From contig OY728158.1 of the NCBI GenBank assembly GCA_963277665.1, forward strand, positions 597,208,818 through 597,272,817: a DNA stretch of 64,000 nucleotides, read 5' to 3'. The position numbers and the translations under genes were made by a program. Positions within the stretch are counted from its first letter, which is position 1. Every line of letters begins with the position of its first letter. Below the pieces are notes generated by a model. The model ran no database searches. It saw only the letters and a list, made by a program, of their open reading frames with translations, and was not told where the DNA came from. Of the stretch, positions 23,567-32,873 are shown in pieces. This DNA is from Viscum album (Eukaryota; Streptophyta; Magnoliopsida; Santalales; Viscaceae).

Positions 23567-25438
23567 CTATTTCACCATCTATCTATCCTACGGAAAAAGA
23601 AATCACCGCGCGTGCGTACGTACGGAATACCGTCTCCACGCCGTGGTGTAATCTATTTTCCACCATCACCTTACAAGGATGGGTATAATGGTGTAATGAG
23701 TAACTATATATGATTATTATTAAGTAATATTGATACTGAAATAATATATATATATACTCCAATACAATTCCACGATCATAGGAACGATATCATCACTCGT
23801 GCGTACGTACGGAATACCGTCTCCACGATGTGATGCGACTCGTTCTACATGATCTTCATTTCATAATGATTATATAAATGAATTGAATGAATGAATATGG
23901 TATATACTACACTAATACCATTCTGTAAATGAATTATCTATAACCTAAAGATAAGAATAAGAATTTATTCGACAAAACACGCATAAGAACAAAAAGTTAT
24001 AAAGACCCGAGTAACAAGTAACAATGAAATATTACTAACAAGAATCTAATAATATGACCATATATGATATCATATCAAAATGTATGATTCTGGAATAAGT
24101 CAATAACATTATTTAAACCATTATACAGGAGCTTCTGACACGAACAAATCAAATCGGACCTAAGGTAAGGGAAAATATCACAATCTCATTTTTATCCGAG
24201 ATTGTTTATTCGTAAGTATTTACTGGGGTGTATTTTATCATCCACATCCATGTTTCATCAATATGTAATATTATTTCCATCCACCTACAATTGTTTAAAT
24301 CCATTTTTACCCTTCGGTGAGTTTTTAGTAATATGTATGAAAGGAATCTTTTGTCGTTTTTCGTACGAGGTACTTTTTGACTTTTCCGACAAAAGTACGA
24401 AGAATGTTTTTTTTAACTTATACGGCATGAATGGATTTTTAAAACATTTTTTCCAAGAATCTTCCTTTACAAGTTTTCAAGTTTATTTTTAATCAACTTA
24501 TTTTAGTTTTAAATTGTAAGACATGTTAAGAAAGGAAAATGTTTTTGAAGTAGAAAGGATATTTTCCTCAAGAATGGATTTCAAGTATTTTATCAAAATT
24601 ATTTTCCATCTAAGATAATAAAAGGGTTCTGTTTTTATCCCTATTATTACATTGGTTTGATTATGTTGTGATGGAAATATTTTTATGAATTCCTTTATCT
24701 TATATGAATTGTTTTATGATGTCATGTTGTTTAAGAATTCCATTTTATTACATGGGTTACGCTATGATGTATGGTTTATGATTATGTGGCACACATAAGA
24801 AAGGATTCATTATAAGATGGGTGGGACCTATATCTCCCTCCAATGCATTGGGTAAAGATTTTATATCTCATGAGGTAGACATGGCTGGAACGGAAGGTTA
24901 TTTCGGTTCAGTGATACAGGACTGAAACGAGGAGTGAACTCGGTTTAGAAAGGGACTTTGTCCACTAAGATAGTCTTGGCAATGAGTCATGACTAAAAAT
25001 AAATGATTTTCCATGATTATGTGTGCATGCCACAAAGTTTCAAGTTTTATGTTATGATTATGGGGATCTCATTTTCACTTCTATGATTTATTCCATGTTA
25101 AGATATTATGATCTCTTTTGCAGGTTTTGATTTTCATAAAGATATGATATGATTTTTATTTCCTTTATTTGCCCTTGATGAGCATTTGAGCTCACCCTTT
25201 TATGTTTTCTTTTCCCCAGGTCAGGAAGATGGAAATTAAGTAGAATATGCTAAAAGGGACCCTAGATATGATGAAATAAATGGGAGACACTGTAGAAGAT
25301 TTATGAACCAGTTGTTTATGTTTCCCAGTTTCTAAAGACACTATACCTATACGGTCCTTTGTGGTTTTGTCATATGTTGTAATAAGTGTGCTTCAATTTC
25401 GAAGTATTAACAATGTATGTAAAGTATGGGTCGTTATA

Positions 25439-25443
25439 ATTAG
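25439..25443. repeat. Target-site duplication of element B, right copy (ATTAG)
   Basis: This exact repeat of 15112-15116 directly follows ...GTCGTTATA. Confidence 0.95.
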
Positions 25444-26267
25444 CGAACAGATGTATATGGGTTCATGAACCCGCATTTGATTTCTCTTGAAGCATGTGCA
25501 TTGGACGAGGAACAATGAATGGTTTATATTTCAGAAAGACTTGAATAGAATATAGTCACACAATGTTGGATGATGCCTTTTTCTGAGAGGAATGAAACAA
25601 ATCTCTTTCAAAGATTTAATTATATTTTAACATAAAAAACCACTAACCTTAATTTTTTTTATTAGTGATCATTGGATGTTAGAGGTTTTTTGCCCCTGGA
25701 AGAAGAAACTTTATTGGATATGCTCTTTCCATGGTGATTTGTGGGAAAGTTTTATGAAAATGTTGGAAAATTAAGTTTCAATTTCTAAATAGATTTCTAT
25801 ATTATAATGAAATTTAAATTTATCCCATTCGTATTATTTTCTAAAAGGGGATGGGTCTACTTTCGAAAAAACACAAAGAAAAGGAGTGCGAAGATCAATT
25901 ATGTAAATGTAAAGGTAAATATCCATTTATAATTTTTACTATTTGATTCATTATATACAAATAATATATTTAATTTACACTCATTGAAATAGAATTTTCA
26001 TGAACAAAAAGGCATCATCGAATGCAGATATTATATGTTAGGATTTATGTATGAAATAATAACAACAGGGACTGTTGTGAACATTGACCCGATAAGATTT
26101 CCTTTTAAACTTTTCCATAATATTTATTTTGATTTATTCATTACACACGTTAACTAATATCATTTTAATTTGTATCTATTTGATGACCCTCAACCCTATA
26201 GTGCTAAATACGTCGAACACATACAAATGGAATGGTCAAATTATTTTACAGGTTTGATTGATTTTTA
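25444..26267 (+). pseudogene. Ulp1 (C48) protease domain of the CACTA element, 3' part
   Basis: This continues the Ulp1-like reading cut by element B. It begins RTDVYGFMNPHLISLEACALDEE, the FxNP...S conserved entry of plant transposon Ulp1 domains. DHWML (about 25670) carries the expected catalytic His, and IIECRYYMLGFMYEII (about 26014-26060) the catalytic Cys context (Q/E-C-G-Y-Y-x-M-x-F-M). The last recognisable part is AKYVEHIQMEWSNYF (about 26204-26250). Ulp1/C48 proteases cleave SUMO from proteins; in transposons their job is unknown. Intron-like AT stretches and stops separate the blocks. One glycine of the CGYY motif is now Arg. Confidence 0.75.
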
Positions 26268-26773
26268 GTTGTTTGTAGTGTAAAATGTAATTTTGAATAC
26301 TATCATTATAGTTGTGTATTTTGTAGTCGTTTTGGTTGGATTTAGTTTTTTTTAAGTTCACATTGTATGTTTTGAATGTTATATTTGTGAATGTTTAATT
26401 GTGATCTACTTATTGTTTAGGTCTACTTATGATGATTTTTCTGGTATGGATTCTGGTCTAGGGGGAGGGGTTCCAAGGGTGTGTGTGGGGGGTATCCAGG
26501 GGGTGTGGGAGGGTTGTTCGGTGGGGTGGGGGTATCCTGGGTGTCCATGAGAGTGGGGGGGGGGGCAGTCTATGGGGTGGGAGCGTTTCCAGGAGGGTGG
26601 AAGGGCTGTCCAGGGGAGTGGAGGGTTGTCCAGGGGGTGTCTAGGGGTGTGGGGGTGTCCTGTGGAGTGAGGGGGGTTTCTAGGGGTGTGGGAGGGTTGT
26701 CCAGTGGGGGGGGGGTAGTCCAGGGGGTGGGAGAGGAGGTGATTTCATCCCTTGGGGGTCTGAACGCTTGTGT

Positions 26774-26846
26774 AAGGTACTCATCACTCCCACATGTGAA
26801 ACATTTTGAGATCTCAAGCTTCGCATGTGGGAGTGATGAGTACCTT
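26774..26846. repeat. Perfect 23-bp inverted repeat in an island within the G-rich array
   Basis: Arms 26774-26796 and 26824-26846 are exact reverse complements (left arm AAGGTACTCATCACTCCCAC plus ATG). The loop is itself partly paired around GAGATCTC. The surrounding ~170 bases are not G-rich tandem sequence. Confidence 0.9.
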
Positions 26847-27100
26847 CCAGTGGCATGCCCCCTGAGGTATGGTGGCGCCTCCTCTCCCAATACCATATAT
26901 ACAGGTGTTGTCTAGGGGTTATCCAGGGGTGGGGGTAGTCGAGGGGTGTGGGTAGTGTCCAGGGGGTGGTGGGGTTTTCTATGGGTGTGGGGGTGTCTGG
27001 GGGGGTGGGGGATGTCTAGGGGTGTTGGGGGCTATCCAGGGGGTTGGGGGTAGTCCAGGGGTGTGGGGGGTGTGGTGGGGGCTATCCAATGGGGTGTGGG

Positions 27101-27815
27101 GGTTCTGGTCTATTTTTGGTAACTTTTTGGTCTGTTTTATGGGTGTGGGAGGGCTGTCCAGGGGTGTGGGAGTGTTGTCCAGGGGGTGGGGGTATACATG
27201 AGGGTGGGGGAATGTACTGGGGTGGTGGTGATTTCTAGGGGCATGGGGGGTGTCCAGGAGTGTGGTGGGAGTAGTCCAGTGGGTTGAGGGGGTTCTGGTC
27301 TATTTTTGGTTACATTTTTGTCCTGTTTCAGGGGTGTGGGAGGGTTGTCCAGTGGTGTGGGAGTTCTTTCTAGAGGGTAAGGGGCATACATGATGGTGTG
27401 GGTTCTCCAGGGGTGTGAGGGGCTATCGAGGGGGTGGTGGGGATGTCTAGGGGTGTTTGGGGCTATCTAGGGGGTCAGGGGGCAGTCAAAGGGTGTGGGG
27501 TGTTGTCCAGGGGTGCAGTGGGGGCTGTCCAAGGGTGGTGGGGGCTATCTAGGGCGGGGGGGGGGGGGGGGGGGGCTGTCTGGTGGTGTGAGAGGGTTCT
27601 GGTCTTTTTTTTTAACTTTGATGTCTGTTTCAGGGGTGTGGGAGAGCTGTCCAGCGGTGTGGAAGTCATGTCTAGGGGGTGGGGGGATGTACAGGGGTGG
27701 TGGTGATGTCCAAGGGTGTGTGGGGGGGGGGGGTGTCCAGGTGTGTGTTGGGGGTAGTCCAGTGGGGTGAGGGGGGTCTGGTCTGTTTTTGGTAACTTTA
27801 TGGTCATGTTTCAGT
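27101..27815. repeat. Higher-order repeat within the right G-rich array
   Basis: A T-rich phrase, (G)GTTCTGGTCTATTTTTGGTAACTTT...GTCTGTTTCAGGGGTGTGGGAG, recurs at 27101, 27291, 27595 and 27776. It separates blocks of the short G-rich phrase, so segments of about 180-300 bp were duplicated as units. Confidence 0.8.
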
Positions 27816-28203
27816 GGTGTGGGATTTCTATCCAGGGGTGTTGGAGTGTTTTCCAGTGGGTGGGGGTATACATGAGTGTGTGTGGGTGGGGGGGGTGTCT
27901 AGTGGTGTGGGAGGATGTCCAAGGTTTGGTGGGGATGTCCAGGGGTGTTTGGGGCTGTCCAAGGGGTCAGGGGGCAGTCCAGGGGTGTGTGGGGGTGTCC
28001 AGGGGTGTGGTGGGGGATGTCCAGTGGGGTGAGGGGGGATGTTTAGTGGGGTACATTTTAAAAGTTCTCAATGTAAATGCTTAATTTTTCATTGGTTCTT
28101 GTTTTGGTCTACTTCTTTTTTTTCTGGTACAAATTCTTGGTTTGCATTCTAGTTGATTCAGGGGAGAGCAGAGGACTTATTTATATTTGTTTTAAACAAA
28201 TTG

Positions 28204-28563
28204 GTTTTCACATCAGTTATATAATAACCGACGTGATAAAATCCTGGGAAATGGTTTATCACGTTAGATATTAAATAACCGACATGATAATCCATTTTCC
28301 ATGGGTTTAGCACGTCTGTAATTTAATAACCGATGTGATAAACACCCAACGCAGAGGTTTATCATGTCGGTTATTTAATAACCGACGTGATAAACCCTCC
28401 CCTCGGGTTTTCACGTCTGTTATTTAATAACCCACATGATAAAAACCGTGATGTTATGTTTTTTTACGTCGGTTTTTAAATAACCAACGTAAAAAACAAT
28501 ATTTATAATGTCGTTCGTATTAACGTCGGCTAAAAACCGACGTAAAAATGGAAAATAATCAAC
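28204..28563. repeat. Right subterminal repeat array of the CACTA element
   Basis: Inverted pairs of the type TTTATCACGTCGGTTATTTAATAACCGACGTGATAAA are followed near the end by TTTTTACGTCGGTTTTTAAATAACC. The inner ones use CACGTCGG where the left array uses TACGTCGG. Confidence 0.9.
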
Positions 28564-28587
28564 CTAAAAACGTTTTTTACACTAGTG
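28564..28587 (-). repeat. CACTA right terminal inverted repeat
   Basis: On the minus strand it begins CACTAGTGTAAAAAACG and matches 6067-6090 with three transition differences. GAC (28588-28590) follows as the decayed target duplication. Confidence 0.9.
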
Positions 28588-29251
28588 GACGGTTTTAATA
28601 GGTTCAGTAATACGGGGTTGGAATGAGGGTTTGCTCTGTTCAGTAATACAGGTCCTGAATGAGGGTTTACTCAATTCAGTAATATAGGGATGGAATGGGG
28701 GTTTACCTGGTTCAGTAAAAGACTTTTTCCACTAATATGGTCATGACAGAGATTTCTTGGATACTATGGAAATCATTATATTCTTATGTGTTTCCACAAT
28801 TCCATTTCTTATTCCTATTTTATAATTTTGTGGCTTACACTCTTTAGATCATTATGATTAATGTATTATGAACTACCAATCCTTATTCCCTGATATTTTA
28901 TATGAAGGGTATAATCATATATTTTCATGATCACTTTCTCAAACATTTATAATCACGTTTATGCTTATATGTCTCCCTTGTTTACCCTTACTGAGCATTT
29001 GATATCACCCCTTTTATATTTTCTTTCCCCAGGATATGATGATATGTATTATATTTGATATATCTAATAAGGGTGATATTCAAGAAGAACATGTTATGAG
29101 ATGACGTAACTCACATATGTTCCTTTGTTTATGTTTTCATGTTTCCAAATAAACTATACCAACCATGGTCTTTGGGCATATTTTTCTACAATGATTAAGT
29201 ATTCTGGAAAAGTTATGTTATGTAAACATTTGTATGTGAAGGGTCTCTATA
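28588..29251 (+). repeat. Element A 5' LTR, second part (after the CACTA insertion)
   Basis: It resumes the GGAATGAGGGTTTGCTCTGTTCAGTAATACAG repeats and continues through TTACCCTTACTGAGCATTTG, TTTTCTTTCCCCAGG and GGGTCTCTATA, matching 36050-36652. With 1712-6066 this gives an LTR of about 5.0 kb. Confidence 0.85.
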
Positions 29252-29252
29252 G

Positions 29253-29264
29253 TCAGTATCAATG
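29253..29264 (+). promoter_or_regulatory. Degenerate primer-binding site of element A
   Basis: TCAGTATCAATG after CTCTATAG stands where TTGGTATCAGAG stands in element B. Several substitutions have spoiled its match to tRNA-Met. Confidence 0.6.
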
Positions 29265-29793
29265 TAATGGTATTTTAATCCATTAGAATATAAGATGGGA
29301 AAACCTTAGTGACATTCCTATGGATATTTTTATGTACATTTCTAGGATATCTCTAAGGATAAGTATGAGGATGAGTTAAAATTTAATAAAATGTCCTAGA
29401 ATTTTGGTAAATGAAAGAGTGAGTGGTTTCAAGAAATATATCCATATGTAGATACTACAAGTAGATGTGGCTCTGGAATAGATATTCCAATGGTTAATAA
29501 CTTCTACAAGATGTTCCAAGGTTGACTTGGGGTAATTTGGTACACAATACCGGGATTTGATGCACACCTAGTTTGACACTCTCAGGGGATATGATTTGGG
29601 AATTCACAAACTCTTCATGAATCCTCATGAAGGATTTATATATAAGTTGAATATGAATGACATCGGGTAAACCCAAGGTGGAATATATTATGTAAGGTGT
29701 TCAGATTTAGACATCTTATATGTAATTATTTTCAAGGCTATATAGTTTTTTCTGTGATAAGTAATTCTCACAACATGTTTATGGATTTAATCA

Positions 29794-30198
29794 ATGGAGG
29801 GAACCAGAAGGAACTAGATTAATGATTAAAGCGATAGAAGATTTTCTGATGACTAGTCAATTGGAAATATCAATGGAGATAAAGTTATTTTGATTATGCC
29901 GAATCAGATATCACTGTATATGATTTACAATGTTACATTTGGGGATATTACTAACATGTCGAGTAAGAGAAATATTTACGTTCTTTGGTAAGAAAAATTG
30001 AGGAAAGATGATTAAAATTCGTAAATGTCAGTTAGAAGGGATGAATAACCATTATGAATACCTAAAATGGAAGGTAATATGTTATTTTTATGGGTAAAGG
30101 GTCATAGAGTGACAACTTGTCATATAGATCAATTTCTTATCTATGAAGAACATGAGAATTACCCAACACAATGCCCTACGATAAGAATTTACTTATAA
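29794..30198 (+). pseudogene. Broken zinc-knuckle gag-like gene of element A
   Basis: Nucleotide similarity to the B ORF runs from ATGGAGGGAACCAGAAGG to GAATTTACTTATAA. It includes TTTTGATTATGCCGAATCAG, AGGGTCATAGAGTGACAA and the second-knuckle text GAAGAACATGAGAATTACCC. Stops, frameshifts and lost Cys codons (the first knuckle is destroyed) make it non-functional. Its order (leader, gag relic, tRNA-like segment, polypurine tract) equals that of element B, so both descend from one gag-only ancestor. Confidence 0.8.
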
Positions 30199-30954
30199 AC
30201 CATGTAAGAACCTCATCTATTCCAAACATAAGGTTGAAGGATTAAATTATTTATGGGTTTGAATTATAGAATTAATAATGTCGAATTATGTATCGATTCT
30301 TCAGTTTATGGTTTTTCTAAAGATTTATAAGAATATGTTGAATGGTTGTGATGAATAAAAAAGAGATTTCATGGAAGGGTTGTATTTTGATTTTGATAAG
30401 GTAATCCTTAATTAATGACTATCATGAAGATAATATTTTTTGGTCAAATATGTACGAGATATGAATAAGTAAATTGGATGGTATATATTTCCCTAGAGAT
30501 TATTATTGAAAAAATGTCCTATTTCATTATGGATAATGTTTACAATTTTTTGTATTTAGGGGATGTATCTAGTAGTTATTGGAATAAGGAAGCATATATG
30601 TCTTCCAAAAGGATTTATGTTAATTCAAGTGATACAATGTTTCAAGAGAATATTTGATGAGGTTATTCTCATGCATGTAAAGTGAAAACCAAGAGATACT
30701 TTGTGTTATACATGGGAATAATTACTAAACTAATTATGTGACTCTCCTTCTAAAGTTTTTTATTTTCATAATTGAGAATGTTTGTATGGTTAACCATTCA
30801 TGAAAAGTTTAAATTAAACATAGAGGAAGTATTTGTGCACAATGTATGTGTTGAAATCCTTGGATAAAAGGCTAATAAGTGATTAAACTCATTTTATGGA
30901 TTTCAATATTATATATTATATTATTTTGGTATTAAAAAAATACATCATGTATGT

Positions 30955-31060
30955 CGGGTGACATCTAATCAAGTCCCACAAGGCTGCAGTTCTCTTACCC
31001 ATAATTGAAGGACGATAAAGGTTTCACGCATAGCACTGGACTACACGAAGTCCTAGTTAA
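30955..31060 (-). ncRNA. Degraded tRNA-like segment (element A)
   Basis: GTCGGGTGACATCTAATC...ACAAGGCTG...CGATAAAGG...GCACTGGACTACACGAAGTCCT lines up with 20650-20752 in B from end to end, with many substitutions. The B box is no longer recognisable. It is mainly evidence that the segment is an old, fixed part of this family. Confidence 0.45.
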
Positions 31061-31682
31061 TGTGTATTTATTTTTAATGAATAAATATTTATGATGAACT
31101 ATTGGTGTTACTTCTTTTATTGATTAATTCAGGTTGATTTTTTATAAAAAAATTTATAATTTTTATTCTTTATGTGCCTTAAGATCCATTAAAAGCATAT
31201 TTTAGGGATTTATTAATCAATGATGAATTTCTAGAAATTAATTATATGAGGTAATGTATGTATTAAAAAGTTTTCAATGCACAATATAATAATAAAATTT
31301 TTGTTTATAGAAATTTATCAATATTTAATCATCATTTTGAAAGTGATTCAAAAAATTGATGTTCTAATTCCAATAATTTTCGTTCAGTTGATGGCCTTTA
31401 AAATGCTCACAAATTTATGATTTTAGGCCCTTAAATTTTATTTGATCATTCAATTGTTTGTGATTAATGACCTCAATCACTCATACATATTTATACTTTT
31501 CCTCAATGTCCAATGTTTACTCCCAACCTATGTTATCTTATGTGGAAAACCAGTTATATGTAATTTTGGGTAACTGTTATGGTTCTGAATTTCCTTTTCA
31601 ATGCATGTTTTAGTATCCTTTTTTATGGTGTGGATTTATATGAATTAAACCTTAAATAATTTATCATTTTATAATGCAGATG

Positions 31683-31724
31683 AATTTCGAGGGTGAAATT
31701 CATTTTAATGGGGGTAGAATAAAA
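31683..31724 (+). other. Pol C-terminal footprint and polypurine tract of element A
   Basis: One frame reads N-F-E-G-E-I-H-F-N-G-G-R-I-K, the same gypsy pol ending as in B with the stop lost. The tract is AATGGGGGTAGAA just before the 3' LTR. Confidence 0.75.
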
Positions 31725-32865
31725 CACCCCGAGATTTTGAGAATTATTAATATTTGAATTAATTATTTTTTCAATATTATTTTTTCATTTCACATGAAAC
31801 TATAAATTATTCTATATATATATATATTAAAACACTAATTCAAATAATCCTTCCACCCACAATACCAACAGGTATTACGTTACATACAATACTAACATGG
31901 CTTGCACTACAAACAACACCGACTTGTGGTATGATGCATGAAACACTATATATCCATAAAACATAAATTTTAATTGCATAAATTATTTATATATGTTAAT
32001 TACGACCCATCCTTTAAACTTAATTATAATTAGTTTTCAAGTATTGTTGTTTTATATAAATAAATCATATTGATAATGAAATATAATATTTTTGGTAAAG
32101 TCCTTCTATGTTAAAAATATTATTCTCTTGAATAAATTTCTATCAATAATAAGATTAATTTATGAAACATTTAAAATTATAATTAAATAAAATAAAATTC
32201 ATCTTTTGTTTAGAAAATATAAATTATTTTACGGTGAATGTTTTGTATTTTTTTGAAAATATCATTTTTTTGATAATTAGTGAAAAATACTGCTTTTAGT
32301 TAAAAACTACCTTTTTCTAATTAATTATTATTAATAAATTATATTTTAAAAAAACTAAGGTCTAATTATGTAAATATTACATATTATAAAACAATGAAAT
32401 CCACTATAATCAATTCTACTTTCAAACTGAATATAAAATCATAACAAACTGTTGAACTATTTCTTACTTTAAAAACAAGTTATATCATCCCGTCTTCAGG
32501 ATTAACACTAATCTTAATTTTTCTGATTATGTGATTTGAATTTAAAAATTCAAAAATACATCATTTTTTTATGTATAATTTTTAGAATCTAATAAGACCA
32601 TGTTAATTATTGACCAAAAATTATAATTAAAAGTGATTAAAATTAATCAAAATATAGAAGACAAAATTAATCTTAATTATGGACTAAACCTTAAATTTAA
32701 GGGCCCAAATGATTGAGAAACTAGTAAAAAACTGATTTGATGTCATTATTTCTACCATAAATCTCCCATTGTTATATTTTTTTGGTTTGTTATGACTTTT
32801 TTAGGTAAAAACATGTGCACACCTAATTTGCCATTAAAATTTTAATATGAGTCCTTTTACTTCTA

Positions 32866-32873
32866 TATAAAAG
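32866..32873 (+). promoter_or_regulatory. TATA box of element A 3' LTR
   Basis: TATAAAAG within TTCTATATAAAAGTCCACCA, aligned with 2860-2867. Confidence 0.6.

Larger units (their letters stand above)
15117..25438 (+). mobile_element. LTR retrotransposon B: young, gag-only, Ty3/gypsy-derived
   Basis: Structure: 4006-bp 5' LTR, 2.3-kb interior and 4019-bp 3' LTR, flanked by an exact ATTAG duplication. The interior has a tRNA-Met-type primer-binding site, a zinc-knuckle ORF, a minus-strand tRNA-like segment and an AAGGGGGG polypurine tract, and no protease, RT, RNase H or integrase. The LTRs differ by only a few percent by eye over most of their length, so insertion was recent relative to A. 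The exception is the last 200 bp, which disagree sharply. Mobility would need enzymes from an autonomous gypsy element. Element A is the same architecture and a distant relative. Confidence 0.93.
21420..25438 (+). repeat. Element B 3' LTR
   Basis: It starts TGTAATAGCCCCAGATTTT and ends GGGTCGTTATA. It is nearly identical to the 5' LTR up to CCCCAGG (25220). The last 218 bases are only loosely related to the 5' LTR end. It contains the same TATA box (23261), hairpin and CG-rich boxes. Confidence 0.93.
26457..28050. repeat. G-rich minisatellite array, right (inside the CACTA element)
   Basis: About 1.6 kb of GGGGTGTCCAGGGGTGTGGG-type phrases run in the same strand sense as the left array. It includes a run of 20 G (27556-27575), a non-repeat island with a hairpin (26735-26905) and four copies of a T-rich spacer. 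The Gly/Val- and Pro/His-rich ORFs across it are artefacts of composition. Confidence 0.9.
6067..28587 (+). mobile_element. 22.5-kb CACTA (En/Spm) DNA transposon, interrupted by LTR element B
   Basis: The ends form a terminal inverted repeat of about 23 bp starting CACTGGTGTAG / CACTAGTGTAA, with three mismatches that are all transitions. Inside both ends are arrays of inverted GTCGGTTAT/ATAACCGAC subterminal repeats. The element carries a TNP2-type transposase (9223-12375) and a TNP1/PTTA-like gene with a Ulp1 domain (12916-15111 plus 25444-26267), both full of stops and frameshifts. The G-rich arrays at 7556-8690 and 26457-28050 lie just inside the ends. Without the 10.3-kb B insertion it would be about 12.2 kb, in the normal range for autonomous CACTA elements. 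It is no longer coding-competent. Confidence 0.93.

Noticed and set aside
17899..24492. Near-identical 96-codon ORFs at 17899-18189 and 24202-24492
   Set aside because: The duplication is explained by their position in the two LTRs of element B; no known family, no start context, and the relative in element A is not open.
26481..28084. Gly-rich and Pro-rich ORFs of 60-144 codons in the second G-rich block
   Set aside because: Same artefact of G-rich tandem sequence; not conserved coding.
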